Positions 21,602 to 30,386 are shown, counted from the stretch's first letter. The stretch: DNA of 33,367 nucleotides from Clostridiales bacterium UBA6114 (GCA_002423435.1 DIWE01000029.1:1-33367); one strand, 5' to 3'. Notes: a model not told the origin generated them from the sequence alone. Numbers and translations are program-made.

Positions 21602-22462
21602 ATGGATCTTTGCGACATCAATGAAATCAGGACAATCCTTTTAAAGAATAATTTTAAGTTCTCGAAAACCCTGGGCCAGAATTTCCTGACGGCCTCCTGG
21701 GTCCCCGAGCGGATCGCGCGGGAGTGCGGGGCGGAGGATGCCGCGGTGCTCGAGGTCGGGCCCGGGATCGGCTGCCTCACCGCGGAGCTTGCAAAACGCG
21801 CAAAACGCGTGATCGCGGTTGAACTCGACCGCGCGCTGATGCCTGTCCTTCGCGAGACGCTCGCAGGATATGACAATATCGAGATCCTGACCGGGGACAT
21901 CCTAAAGCTCGATATCGCAAAGGCTTGTCGGGAAAAGGCGGACGGCCTTGCGCTCGTCGCCTGCGCGAATCTTCCGTATTATATTACGACCCCCGCCATT
22001 ACGGCGCTTTTTGAGGCGGGCGTATTCCGGTATGTCACCGTGATGGTCCAAAAGGAGGTAGCCGACAGACTCGCCTCCCCGCCCGGGAAAAAAGCGTACG
22101 GCGCGTTTACCGTGTACGCGAATTACCACGCGGACGTTCGGGTCCTGTTCGATGTTCCCGCCGACTGCTTTGTGCCTGCGCCGAAGGTTTCTTCGGCCGT
22201 TGTCCGGTTTCGGATGCGGGAGGCCCCTCCGGCCTGCGTATCGGACCGTGAGATGTTTTTCAGGGTCGTTCGCGCGGCCTTTTCGCAGCGCCGCAAAACC
22301 CTCGCAAACTGTCTTTCCTCCGCGTTTTCCCAGACGCTGCAAAAAAACGAGGTCTCCGATCTGCTGAATCTGTGCGGAATCGATCCGAATACGCGGGGAG
22401 AGAGGCTGTCTTTGGAGGAGTTCGCAAAAATTGCGGATAAAATGAAGGAAGCTCTCGTTTAA
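21602..22462 (+). CDS. rsmA: 16S rRNA dimethyladenosine transferase (KsgA)
   Basis: Dimethylates the two adjacent adenosines in the 3' hairpin of 16S rRNA during late small-subunit assembly. Family blocks: NFKFSKTLGQNFLTA at the N-terminus, the SAM-binding VLEVGPGIGCLTAELAKRAKR, the acidic VIAVELDRALMPVL and TGDILKLDI, and the catalytic NLPYYITTPAI. The C-terminal helical domain carries FFRVVRAAFSQRRKTLANCL. The 286-residue length is normal. A purine-rich GGGGGAAGAAAG lies just before the ATG. No strong promoter of its own was found in the short gap after the preceding terminator. Confidence 0.97.
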   Translation: MDLCDINEIRTILLKNNFKFSKTLGQNFLTASWVPERIARECGAEDAAVLEVGPGIGCLTAELAKRAKRVIAVELDRALMPVLRETLAGYDNIEILTGDILKLDIAKACREKADGLALVACANLPYYITTPAITALFEAGVFRYVTVMVQKEVADRLASPPGKKAYGAFTVYANYHADVRVLFDVPADCFVPAPKVSSAVVRFRMREAPPACVSDREMFFRVVRAAFSQRRKTLANCLSSAFSQTLQKNEVSDLLNLCGIDPNTRGERLSLEEFAKIADKMKEALV

Positions 22463-22495
22463 AATTCAAAAGATTTTTTTTCTTTTCTAAAAAGC

Positions 22496-22524
22496 TTGAA
22501 ATTCGATTGAAAATGGCATAAAAT
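22496..22524 (+). promoter_or_regulatory. SigA promoter of pckG
   Basis: TTGAAA (22496-22501), a 17-bp spacer and TAAAAT (22519-22524). The leader of about 60 bases contains ATGCAA/TTGCAT complementary segments. Confidence 0.75.
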
Positions 22525-22593
22525 ATTAAATAAGTATGCAAGTTTTATATCATATGCTGCTTATTTGCATTTTAATAACAGGAGGAACTTCAC

Positions 22594-24378
22594 ATGGCCC
22601 TTACCAAGAACAAGGCGGTTCTCGACTGGATTGACGAGATGGCCAAACTGACCGCTCCGGATCATGTCGTCTGGATTGACGGATCGCAAAAACAGCTTGA
22701 CGAGCTGAAAAAGGAAGCTTTTTTGACCGGCGAAATGGCTGAGCTTAATCAGGAAAAGCTGCCCGGATGCATGTATCACCGTACGGCGGTCAACGATGTC
22801 GCGCGCGTGGAGCACCGCACGTTTATTTGTACGCCGACAAAGGAAGAGGCGGGACCCACCAACAACTGGATGGAGCCCAAAGAAGCGTACGCCATGGCTT
22901 CCGATATTTTCAGGGGTTCCATGAAAGGGCGCAAAATGTATGTGATCCCGTATTCGATGGGCCCGGTCGGCTCCCCGTTTGCAAAGGCCGGAATCGAGCT
23001 TACCGATTCGATCTACGTCGTCCTGAATATGAGCATTATGACCCGCATAGGGCAGGCGGTCTGCGACATGCTCGGCGATTCGAACGACTTTGTGCGCGGC
23101 CTCCACGGCAAATGCGATATCGACGAGGAGAAAAGATATATCCTGCATTTTCCCCAGGACAACACCATCTGGTCCTGCAATTCGGGCTACGGCGGAAACG
23201 TGCTGCTCGGCAAAAAGTGCTTTGCTTTGCGCATCGCCTCCTACCAGGGCTGGAAGGAAGGCTGGATGGCCGAGCACATGCTGATCCTCGGCATCGAGAA
23301 CCCGAAGGGCGAGGTGAAGTATGTCACCGCCGCGTTCCCGTCCGCCTGCGGAAAGACCAATCTCGCCATGCTGATTCCTCCCGAAGGCTACCGCAATAAA
23401 GGGTATAAGGTCTGGACGCTCGGCGACGATATCGCGTGGCTTCGCGTAGGTCCCGACGGCGGTCTCTGGGCGGTCAATCCGGAAGCGGGCTTTTTCGGCG
23501 TAGCGCCCGGAACCAACGAGAAATCGAATCCGAACGCGCTTGCGACCGTACAGAAGGATACCATATTCACAAACGTTGTCCTAAAGAAGGACGGCACCGT
23601 CTGGTGGGAAGGCCTCGACAAAAACCCGCCGGAGGGAGCGCTCGACTGGAAGGGCAACCCGTGGGATCCCGCGAGCGGCGTAAAGGGCGCCCATCCGAAC
23701 TCCCGCTTTACGGCCCCTGCGAAAAACTGCCCCTGCATCGCGAAAAACTGGGAGGACCCCGCCGGCGTTCCGATTTCCGCTATCGTCTTCGGAGGCCGCC
23801 GCGCAAAAACCGCTCCGCTTGTCTATCAGTCGAAGGGCTGGGATCACGGCGTATTTGTCGGCTCGATTATGGCTTCGGAGACAACGGCAGCCGCCTCCGG
23901 CGCCGTCGGCGTCGTGCGCCGCGACCCGATGGCCATGCTCCCGTTCTGCGGATACAATATGGGCGACTACTGGAAGCATTGGATCGACATGGGCAAAAAG
24001 ATCAAAAACCAGCCGAAGATTTTCAATGTCAACTGGTTCCGCTTAAATGAAAACGGAAAATTCATGTGGCCCGGCTTCGGAGACAACTTCCGTGTGCTGG
24101 AATGGATCATCAAGCGCTGCGAGGGTCAGGTTGACGCCGATGTAACTCCGATCGGATATGTTCCGAAGGCGAAGGACATCAATCTCGAGGGCATGGATTA
24201 CACGATCGAGGGCGACCGCAAGTTTGATTTTGATGCGCTTTGCGAGATCCTTTCGGTTAAAAAGGAATACTGGATGGAAGACATCAAAAACATTGAGGAA
24301 TTCTATTCAAAGTTCGGCGATAAGCTTCCGAAGGAGCTCAAGGCTTCCCTTGAAGGCCTTAAAAAAGCGTTTGACTGA
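22594..24378 (+). CDS. pckG: Phosphoenolpyruvate carboxykinase (GTP)
   Basis: Interconverts oxaloacetate and GTP with phosphoenolpyruvate, GDP and CO2, at the gluconeogenesis or fermentative C4 branch point. The 594-residue length and motifs are those of the GTP-using family, not ATP-type PckA. They include the kinase-1 loop FPSACGKTNLAML (ACGKTN at 251-256), WTLGDDIAWLR, the guanine-side region NWFRLNENGKFMWPGFGDN and RRDPMAMLPFCGYNMGDYWKHW. GGAGG is well placed before the ATG. It is monocistronic, with its own promoter and a strong terminator. In anaerobes this enzyme can run toward oxaloacetate; the sequence cannot decide direction. Confidence 0.97.
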   Translation: MALTKNKAVLDWIDEMAKLTAPDHVVWIDGSQKQLDELKKEAFLTGEMAELNQEKLPGCMYHRTAVNDVARVEHRTFICTPTKEEAGPTNNWMEPKEAYAMASDIFRGSMKGRKMYVIPYSMGPVGSPFAKAGIELTDSIYVVLNMSIMTRIGQAVCDMLGDSNDFVRGLHGKCDIDEEKRYILHFPQDNTIWSCNSGYGGNVLLGKKCFALRIASYQGWKEGWMAEHMLILGIENPKGEVKYVTAAFPSACGKTNLAMLIPPEGYRNKGYKVWTLGDDIAWLRVGPDGGLWAVNPEAGFFGVAPGTNEKSNPNALATVQKDTIFTNVVLKKDGTVWWEGLDKNPPEGALDWKGNPWDPASGVKGAHPNSRFTAPAKNCPCIAKNWEDPAGVPISAIVFGGRRAKTAPLVYQSKGWDHGVFVGSIMASETTAAASGAVGVVRRDPMAMLPFCGYNMGDYWKHWIDMGKKIKNQPKIFNVNWFRLNENGKFMWPGFGDNFRVLEWIIKRCEGQVDADVTPIGYVPKAKDINLEGMDYTIEGDRKFDFDALCEILSVKKEYWMEDIKNIEEFYSKFGDKLPKELKASLEGLKKAFD

Positions 24379-24398
24379 TCATTGATTTCATATTAATA

Positions 24399-24448
24399 GG
24401 GCGCGCCGCAAAACGTTTTATAAAAAACGGATGCGGCGCGCCCTTTTT
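24399..24448. terminator. Shared terminator of pckG and the LacI gene
   Basis: Perfect 11-bp arms GGGCGCGCCGC (24399-24409) and 24433-24443, with an inner CGTTTT/AAAACG stem and a T-run on the plus strand. It lies between the convergent pckG and lacI-type genes. Confidence 0.9.
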
Positions 24449-24463
24449 GTCTGCGCGGCCTGT

Positions 24464-25489
24464 TCAGGTTATCTTTCTGGTGCTTTCACGAATGATAAGC
24501 TTGTACGGCAAAAAGATTTTCATAGGAAGCCGATGCATTTTATTGATCCGGTCGATCAGCACGCGGATAGCCAGGCGTCCCATATCGCCCTTGGGAACGC
24601 TGACAGTGGAGAGGGAGGGGGTCACGACGGAGGACATCGGGATATCGTCTGCCCCCATAAGCGAAATGTCGGCGGGGACGCGAAGGCCTTTTTTGCGGAG
24701 CAGGCGAAGAACCGAGATGGCGGTGATATCATTGGCGCAGAAAATCGCCGTGGGCAGGCGGGAAGCGTGGGAAATAAGGGCGTTTGCGGCCGCGTAGCCT
24801 TCTTCTCCGTTCATTGTGCACCGACCGATCAAATCGGGAGAGAAGGGCAGACCTGCGTCGGTAAGCGCGTCTTTGTAGCCGGTAAAGCGGATCTCATGCC
24901 TGGTTTCGCCCACATATCCGATCCTGGTATGGCCGTAATCCAATAAATGCCGCATGGCGGTTCTCGCGATTTCATAACCATTGCAGATCACCTGGTCCCA
25001 ATTGTTGTCCGTACCGGTGATACCGGAGTAAACAATGGTTTCATACCGGCTGCTTAAAAAATCGAGGGTGGACGAGGAATCAAAACGGCCCAAAGCAAAT
25101 ACTCCGCCGATATCGGTAGACAGGACCCGCTGAATAACCGATTGGTTACTGGCATCGAACAATGTGAAATAATATGGGATTGCGTACCCCATTTGCAGGG
25201 CCTGCTGTTCCGCCGCGCGGGCGATCTCGGCAAAAAAGGGATTGTCCTGCGGACGCCTTGTCTTGGCCAGAATGCAGGCGAGATTTTTATTTGATTCCGC
25301 TTTTGGGCCGCCCCCTGATTTTCTCAGGCTTTTCGCCGTCGGATTTGGAACATATCCTGTTTCGTGCACAACATCCCATATCCGGTTTCTCACCTTTTCG
25401 CTTGCAAAGCTGTTGTCCGGGCTGTTTAACACTCTGGATACGGTTGAAGGGGAAACTCCCGCGAGCCGCGCAATGTCTTTTACTGTCAT
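24464..25489 (-). CDS. LacI-family transcriptional regulator
   Basis: A sugar- or metabolite-responsive repressor of 341 residues. The N-terminal helix-turn-helix is canonical (MTVKDIARLAGVSPSTVSRV). The frame opens at 25555, but GGAG just upstream favours the ATG at 25489. The hinge region and a periplasmic-binding-protein-like effector domain follow (NPFFAEIARAAEQQALQMGY, YGHTRIGYVGETRHE, TAIFCANDITAISVLR, ADISLMGADDIPMSSVVTPSLSTV). It is divergent from the sulfatase-TRAP genes. A 15-bp operator-like sequence covers its own predicted transcription start and recurs near the sulfatase promoter, so it likely represses both. The effector is unknown. Confidence 0.95.
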   Translation of the reverse strand: MTVKDIARLAGVSPSTVSRVLNSPDNSFASEKVRNRIWDVVHETGYVPNPTAKSLRKSGGGPKAESNKNLACILAKTRRPQDNPFFAEIARAAEQQALQMGYAIPYYFTLFDASNQSVIQRVLSTDIGGVFALGRFDSSSTLDFLSSRYETIVYSGITGTDNNWDQVICNGYEIARTAMRHLLDYGHTRIGYVGETRHEIRFTGYKDALTDAGLPFSPDLIGRCTMNGEEGYAAANALISHASRLPTAIFCANDITAISVLRLLRKKGLRVPADISLMGADDIPMSSVVTPSLSTVSVPKGDMGRLAIRVLIDRINKMHRLPMKIFLPYKLIIRESTRKIT

Positions 25490-25507
25490 GTCAATCTCCT
25501 GCCTCAA

Positions 25508-25522
25508 AAGTAAATCGATTGC
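25508..25522. promoter_or_regulatory. LacI-type operator, copy 1
   Basis: AAGTAAATCGATTGC, with the palindromic AATCGATT core and central CG typical of LacI-family sites. It overlaps the predicted transcription start of the regulator gene. An identical copy lies 67 bp away. Confidence 0.8.
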
Positions 25523-25526
25523 TTGA

Positions 25527-25555
25527 ATATTAGCATATATCGCTTGATAAATCAA
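25527..25555 (-). promoter_or_regulatory. Promoter of the LacI-family gene
   Basis: On the minus strand: TTGATT (25555-25550), a 17-bp spacer and TAATAT (25532-25527). The inverted repeat CTTGAT-AA-ATCAAG (25543-25556) overlaps the -35 box. Confidence 0.75.
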
Positions 25556-25574
25556 GAATACTTGACGGTTTTGT

Positions 25575-25589
25575 AAGTAAATCGATTGC
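25575..25589. promoter_or_regulatory. LacI-type operator, copy 2
   Basis: Exact 15-bp repeat of copy 1, upstream of the extended -10 of the sulfatase operon. Two sites 67 bp apart could bind one tetramer or two dimers. Confidence 0.8.
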
Positions 25590-25614
25590 GTAATCTTTTG
25601 ATAAATTGTGCAAA

Positions 25615-25623
25615 TGATATGAT
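25615..25623 (+). promoter_or_regulatory. Extended -10 promoter of the sulfatase operon
   Basis: TGATATGAT is an extended -10 element (TG-N-TATGAT). No good -35 stands upstream. The predicted start near 25630 is about 60 bases before the ATG. Confidence 0.5.
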
Positions 25624-25692
25624 ATTATTATATCAAAGCAGAGTAATATTGGTTGAAATGCTTGTTTTACAAAATTTGGGAGGAATCAGGAA

Positions 25693-27063
25693 ATGCGCGC
25701 GAAATCCAATATATTGCTTATTACGGTGGATGATTTGAATTATGACTCGGTCGGCTGCTTTGGATGCACAGTTGACAATATTACGCCCAATATCGATAAG
25801 CTGGCATCGGAAGGAATCAGGTTTACTAATTCACATGTCACGATTGCAGTCTGCCAGCCCTCCCGCTCAACCTTGCTGACCGGTCGTTATCCGCATCACA
25901 ACGGCGCCAGAGGCTTTGAAGAAATCGACACAAGCGTCACAACACTGACACAGGTGCTGTCGCAGCATGGTTTTTTAAACGGGATTATCGGAAAAGAAGA
26001 TCATATCGCCCCAAAGGAAAAGTTTTTCTGGGATGAGTACATAAGCACGTACAATGAGGATAACGGTTTTGGCCGTGTGCCCGAGCTTTACTATCAGCAT
26101 GTCAGGCAATTCTTAAAAAGGGCAAAAAACGAACAGCGGCCGTTTTTCCTGATGGCGAACTCCCACGACCCGCACCGCCCGTTTGCCGGCAGCGATGACG
26201 AAATATTTTATTTTGGCCGCCATACTACCCCGGACAGGACATATTCCCCGGAAGAAATCACGGTCCCGGGCTGCCTTCCCGACCTGGAGGGCGTGCGGAA
26301 AGAGCTCGCGCAGTATTTTTCCTCCGCTCATCGCGCCGATCAGACTGTGGGGCGTATATTGGATGCGCTCGATGACGAGGGGTTTCGCGACAACACGCTG
26401 GTGCTGTTTCTCAGTGATAACGGTATGGCGCTTCCGTACGCAAAGACCAACTGCTATTTAAACAGCACAAAAAGCCCGTATATCCTGCGTTGGCCGGGCA
26501 GAGTGGCGGCGGGCACGGTCAGCGACGCCCTGGTTTCCGGTATTGATTTCACGCCTACCGTATTGGACGTTCTGGGAATTCCGCCGATTGTCGGAGTCGA
26601 CGGCAAATCCATGAAGGAGACCATATTGTGCGGCAGTCAGCACCACGACGATATTTTCACGCTGTTTTTTAAGACGAACAACAACCATGTCACCCATCAG
26701 GCGCTCAGCTATCCGATGCGCTGCGTACAGGACAAGCGCTTTGCATACATTTTCAATTCCTGGTCCGACGGAAATGCCGTATTCTTAAACGAATCCACAG
26801 AGGGCCTTACCTTCCGCGCGATGGAGCAGGCGGCCGAGACAGACGAGGATATCAGCCGTCGGGTGAATTTCTTCAAATACCGGGTGACGGAGGAGCTTTA
26901 CGATTATTCGCTGGACCCGCAGGCGCTCTGCAACCTGGCGGAATATCCGGAGTACCAGCAGCTGCTGATCCGGATGCGGCAGCGGATGCATGAATATATG
27001 GAGGCGTCGCAGGACCCGCTGATCGACGATTTTTGCAGAAAGGTATATAAAGATCTTACATAA
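25693..27063 (+). CDS. Sulfatase, Cys-type (arylsulfatase family)
   Basis: Hydrolyses an unknown sulfate ester. The signature CQPSRSTLLTGRYPHHNG holds C54, the residue turned into formylglycine, and R58. Other active-site residues are present: D13-D14 in TVDDLNYDS, K101 and H104, H158 in SHDPHRPF, D242-N243 in LSDNG, and K251. The 456-residue length fits short bacterial sulfatases. The N-terminus has no signal peptide, so it acts in the cytoplasm on imported substrate. An anaerobe would need the radical SAM maturase anSME, which is not encoded here. GGGAGG is 9 bases before the ATG. It is first in the LacI-controlled operon. Phosphonate/phosphate monoester hydrolase activity of this superfamily is an alternative. 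Confidence 0.9.
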   Translation: MRAKSNILLITVDDLNYDSVGCFGCTVDNITPNIDKLASEGIRFTNSHVTIAVCQPSRSTLLTGRYPHHNGARGFEEIDTSVTTLTQVLSQHGFLNGIIGKEDHIAPKEKFFWDEYISTYNEDNGFGRVPELYYQHVRQFLKRAKNEQRPFFLMANSHDPHRPFAGSDDEIFYFGRHTTPDRTYSPEEITVPGCLPDLEGVRKELAQYFSSAHRADQTVGRILDALDDEGFRDNTLVLFLSDNGMALPYAKTNCYLNSTKSPYILRWPGRVAAGTVSDALVSGIDFTPTVLDVLGIPPIVGVDGKSMKETILCGSQHHDDIFTLFFKTNNNHVTHQALSYPMRCVQDKRFAYIFNSWSDGNAVFLNESTEGLTFRAMEQAAETDEDISRRVNFFKYRVTEELYDYSLDPQALCNLAEYPEYQQLLIRMRQRMHEYMEASQDPLIDDFCRKVYKDLT

Positions 27064-27154
27064 TCCGGATATAAAGACAAAAACTTGATATTGCCCTATA
27101 GATAAAGCGCTGCGAAAGTATTTCAACAATTTTTAATGCAAGAGGTGAGCCGTT

Positions 27155-29044
27155 TTGCAAAAAGTTAGAAATGTTTCAGCGATCCTGCTTATATTGTTCA
27201 GCCTGTATACCGCTGCGTTCGGCGTGTTTGCGGATGTGATACAGCGCGGTGTGTTTCTCATGCTCGCTTTTATCATCATTTATTCCGGTGAAGCCGCCAA
27301 AAAGGATAAACCCTGGTATCAAAGAGCCATTAGCGTTGTGTTATTAATTGTTTCCGCAGCCTCAGTGGCTAATCTGGTGATCAACTTTGAAAAAATCGCC
27401 GTCAGTCTCGGCGCGATCACCACTTTTGAATTGGTCCTCGGCATTATGCTGATCGTATGCCTGCTGGACGCGACCCGGCGCATCATTGGCTGGCCGATCG
27501 TGATTATCGCAGGTTTTTTCCTGGCCTATGCTTATTTTGGCAAATACTTTCCGGGCGGAATGTGGCACCGGGGCTTTTCAGTTCCCCGGATCATATCCCA
27601 TTTATATCTGGGCTCCAACGGGGTATTCGGGACGCCGATGGGCACCTGCGCCACGCTTGTTATCATGTTTGTGATCTTCGGATCCTTCCTCGATGTCTCC
27701 GGCGGGGGGAAATTCTTCATGGATATCGCGATCGCCGCCACAGGGAAAAGCCGCGGAGGCCCCGCGAAAGCGGCGGTGATATCCAGCGCGCTGATGGGTA
27801 CAATCTCGGGATCGGCGGCCACCAATGTGGTTACCACCGGCACATTCACGATCCCGCTGATGAAGCGTATCGGCTATCAGCCTCATGTTGCCGGCGCGAT
27901 TGAAGCGGTGGCTTCCACCGGAGGGCAGCTCATGCCGCCCGTCATGGGCGCGGCGGCGTTTATCATGGCCGAGCTGCTGGGGATGCCTTATTACACGATC
28001 GCGCTCGCAGCGGTGATCCCGTCGATTCTTTATTATACGGCCGTTTTTGCAATGGTTCATTTCGAGGCGGTAAGGACCAATATTCAGGGGCTTACAGATG
28101 ACGAAATCCCGAATGTGAAAAAAGTATGGAGGAACAATTGGCATACCCTGATTTCCGTCGTCGTTTTGATTGTATTTCTGGCCATGGGTTTTTCGGCCAT
28201 GCGGGCCGCGCTGTTTGGCTGCATCTCCGCGCTCGGCTGCTCTTATTTCCGCAAGCATACCCGCGTATCGCTTCAGGGCCTTTACAAGGCGTTTCTCTCC
28301 TCGGCGGAGAACGTTCTGACGGTGGCCACGGCCTGCGCTTCGGCCGGTATCATCATCGGCGTTGTATCCCAAACGGGCTTGGGACTTAAGATCAGCGGGT
28401 TAATCGTCAGTTTGTCGGGCGGGAATTTGATTATTGCACTGGTTATGACCATGATCGCGCTGATCATACTGGGGATGGGAATGCCGACGGCGGCCGCCTA
28501 TATCCTTGTGGCCACACTGGTGGCGCCGGCGCTGATCAATATGGGGGTTTTGCCCCTGGCGGCCCATATGTTTGTGTTTGTCGGCGCAATCCTTTCCGCA
28601 ATTACGCCTCCCGTAGCGCTGGCGGCTTACGCGGCCGCCGGTATTGCCAAGGCAAACCCGATGAAGATCGGCTATACCGCCATGCAGTTTGGTATCGTGG
28701 CCTTTATCATCCCCTTTTTCTTCGTTTATCAGCCCGCTTTGCTGTGGCAGGGCAGACTGCCGGATATCCTTCTCGCTCTGCTGTCGGCATCTGTCGGATG
28801 CGTGGCGCTGGCAATCGGCATAGAGGGTTATTTTATCAGGAAGATCCGGCCGTTTATGCGCATCGTGATGATCGCCGGCGCGCTTGCCATGATCTATCCC
28901 GGCTGGGTGACGGATCTGATCGGCGCGTGTTCCATTGCGGCGGTCGTTTTGCCGCAGCTGATATCCAAGATAAGGAAAACCCCGTATGTTCCGGGGGAAG
29001 GCAACAACGTGTCGGAAAAACAGCTTAAAGATATACAATCATAA
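27155..29044 (+). CDS. TRAP transporter fused permease (DctQ-DctM type)
   Basis: The membrane part of a sodium- or proton-driven TRAP transporter, 629 residues and very hydrophobic. The N-terminal quarter has about four membrane segments (DctQ-like), fused to the larger DctM-like domain with about twelve. Typical DctM text is present: GGPAKAAVISSALMGTISGSAATN, GAAAFIMAELLGMPYYTIALA and MGMPTAAAYILVATLVAPAL. This fused form normally partners a TAXI binding protein, which is the next gene. The start is a TTG with GAGGTGA six bases upstream. It sits 91 bp after the sulfatase with no separate promoter, so it belongs to the same operon. Confidence 0.95.
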   Translation: MQKVRNVSAILLILFSLYTAAFGVFADVIQRGVFLMLAFIIIYSGEAAKKDKPWYQRAISVVLLIVSAASVANLVINFEKIAVSLGAITTFELVLGIMLIVCLLDATRRIIGWPIVIIAGFFLAYAYFGKYFPGGMWHRGFSVPRIISHLYLGSNGVFGTPMGTCATLVIMFVIFGSFLDVSGGGKFFMDIAIAATGKSRGGPAKAAVISSALMGTISGSAATNVVTTGTFTIPLMKRIGYQPHVAGAIEAVASTGGQLMPPVMGAAAFIMAELLGMPYYTIALAAVIPSILYYTAVFAMVHFEAVRTNIQGLTDDEIPNVKKVWRNNWHTLISVVVLIVFLAMGFSAMRAALFGCISALGCSYFRKHTRVSLQGLYKAFLSSAENVLTVATACASAGIIIGVVSQTGLGLKISGLIVSLSGGNLIIALVMTMIALIILGMGMPTAAAYILVATLVAPALINMGVLPLAAHMFVFVGAILSAITPPVALAAYAAAGIAKANPMKIGYTAMQFGIVAFIIPFFFVYQPALLWQGRLPDILLALLSASVGCVALAIGIEGYFIRKIRPFMRIVMIAGALAMIYPGWVTDLIGACSIAAVVLPQLISKIRKTPYVPGEGNNVSEKQLKDIQS

Positions 29045-29062
29045 TGAAACGGAGGAGTAAAA

Positions 29063-30118
29063 ATGAAAAAGCATGGTTCCATCATCTTGTTATGCGCGTT
29101 GCTTTTGTCCCTGGTCCTCGGCGGATGCGGCGGTAACACTCCTGCACAGTCTGAAACAACCACCTCTGCGGCCCAAACGGCGCCTGCCGGCTCGAATCCG
29201 GCGGAAAACTACGGCGAACTTGCAAAGGTGATCTCCATCGGCGGCAATCCCATCGGCCAGACCGCCTACACATGGGCGGCGGCTATTTCCGACATAGTGA
29301 ATAAAAAAGTGGGCGTCAACGCCACGGCAGAGGAAACAAAAGGGTATCCGGAAAATGCGCGGCTGATAGTCGAGGGGGAAATCGAATTCGGTTTTGTCAA
29401 CAACATGATGTTGGAGCAAGTCTATAATGCCACCGACAGCTATACCGATATGGAGCCGCACAAGGTGCTCGGCGTGATGTCGATTTCGCCTACCGAGATG
29501 CATATATTTAAGATGAAAGGCTCCGATGTCGACTCCGTCAAGGATTTTAAGGGCAAGCGCATCGGCCTCGGCCAGCCGGGAGGCATTTCGCTGGAAATCG
29601 CGCAAAAGCTCCTGGAAGCGCTGGGGTATGCCGAAGGCGATTTTAAAGGGTTCCAGGTCAATCTGGCCGAACAGTGCTCGATGCTGCAGGACGGACAGCT
29701 TGACGTAGCCATTTGGATCGGCAGCGCCACGCTTCCCGCCATAACGGAGCTTGCGACCTCCAAGGATATAGAATTTCTGCCGATTCCCGACGATGTGCTG
29801 GATACGCTGACCGCGAAATATCCCTCCTTCAGCAAATGCGCTATCCCCGCCGGAAGCTATCGGGGGCAGGACGAGGATGTTCAGACGTTCTGTGCTGAGA
29901 ATGTACTTGCAGCCGGCGCCGACGTCACCAATGAAACAGTCTATCAGGTTACCAAAACGATCATGGAGAATCTGGACGGGCTTGCGCAGGTCCATCCCAG
30001 CTTTGGAAAGGTTACAAAGGATACCGTACTTACAGGCCTGACGACGCCGCTCCATCCCGGTGCGTTGAGATATTATCAGGAAATTAATGTACCCGGCATT
30101 GAAAAATTTGCAAATTAA
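29063..30118 (+). CDS. TAXI-family TRAP solute-binding lipoprotein
   Basis: The extracytoplasmic substrate receptor for the adjacent permease, 351 residues. A lipoprotein signal peptide ends at the lipobox LVLGGC (C22), followed by a Ser/Thr-rich linker, so it is tethered to the outer face of the membrane. TAXI-family features are ISIGGNPIGQTAYTWAAAISDIVNK, LIVEGEIEFGFVNNMM and KGKRIGLGQPGGISLEIAQKLL. Family members bind mostly organic acids and amino acids; the substrate here is unknown. GGAGG precedes the ATG and it is 18 bp after the permease. The mRNA beyond it enters the hairpin-rich block. Confidence 0.95.
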   Translation: MKKHGSIILLCALLLSLVLGGCGGNTPAQSETTTSAAQTAPAGSNPAENYGELAKVISIGGNPIGQTAYTWAAAISDIVNKKVGVNATAEETKGYPENARLIVEGEIEFGFVNNMMLEQVYNATDSYTDMEPHKVLGVMSISPTEMHIFKMKGSDVDSVKDFKGKRIGLGQPGGISLEIAQKLLEALGYAEGDFKGFQVNLAEQCSMLQDGQLDVAIWIGSATLPAITELATSKDIEFLPIPDDVLDTLTAKYPSFSKCAIPAGSYRGQDEDVQTFCAENVLAAGADVTNETVYQVTKTIMENLDGLAQVHPSFGKVTKDTVLTGLTTPLHPGALRYYQEINVPGIEKFAN

Positions 30119-30134
30119 GATATGTTTCCGGACA

Positions 30135-30158
30135 AGAGGCGCGGCGGCCCGCGCCTCT
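30135..30158. repeat. Boundary palindrome, copy 1
   Basis: Arm AGAGGCGCGG, loop CGGC, and the exact complementary arm. The same 24 bp recurs at 30436-30459, bounding the hairpin block. Confidence 0.9.
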
Positions 30159-30185
30159 CAGACCGGCAAAGTAGGCGCTTTCGTC

Positions 30186-30232
30186 TTTTTTGAAAAAATG
30201 CGTTGCGTAGGCGTGACCATTTTTTCAAAAAA
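30186..30232. repeat. 15-bp-stem AT-rich hairpin
   Basis: The arm TTTTTTGAAAAAATG (30186-30200) pairs exactly with 30218-30232 across a 17-base loop. Confidence 0.9.
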
Positions 30233-30244
30233 CCGAATCAATTT

Positions 30245-30275
30245 GTTTTTCCGGCAATTCATTTGCCGAAAAAAC
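30245..30275. repeat. 13-bp hairpin, one mismatch
   Basis: GTTTTTCCGGCAA pairs with TTGCCGAAAAAAC around a TTCAT loop; one C-A mismatch. Confidence 0.85.
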
Positions 30276-30285
30276 ACCCTGGGGT

Positions 30286-30310
30286 CCCCAACAAATAGTA
30301 TTTGTTGGGG
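30286..30310. repeat. 11-bp perfect hairpin, AGT loop
   Basis: CCCCAACAAAT (30286-30296) pairs with 30300-30310. A nearby GGGGTCCCC palindrome overlaps its left side. Confidence 0.9.
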
Positions 30311-30320
30311 TGAGTCCACC

Positions 30321-30337
30321 CGCGCAATTCGTGCGCG
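30321..30337. repeat. Short GC hairpin
   Basis: CGCGCA pairs with TGCGCG across ATTCG. The flanking CACCC and GGGGG runs may extend it. Confidence 0.6.
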
Positions 30338-30347
30338 AAACCGGGGG

Positions 30348-30386
30348 TATTTCGGACTGGAATCTTTGATTCCGGGCCGAATATCC
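30348..30386. repeat. Interrupted hairpin, TTT loop
   Basis: GGAATC/GATTCC at the tip with an outer TTCGG/CCGAA pair, separated by three-base internal mismatches. Confidence 0.7.

Noticed and set aside
29090..30055. 321-residue minus-strand frame opposite the TAXI gene
   Set aside because: Arg/Gly/His-rich antisense shadow; the plus-strand lipoprotein is well supported.
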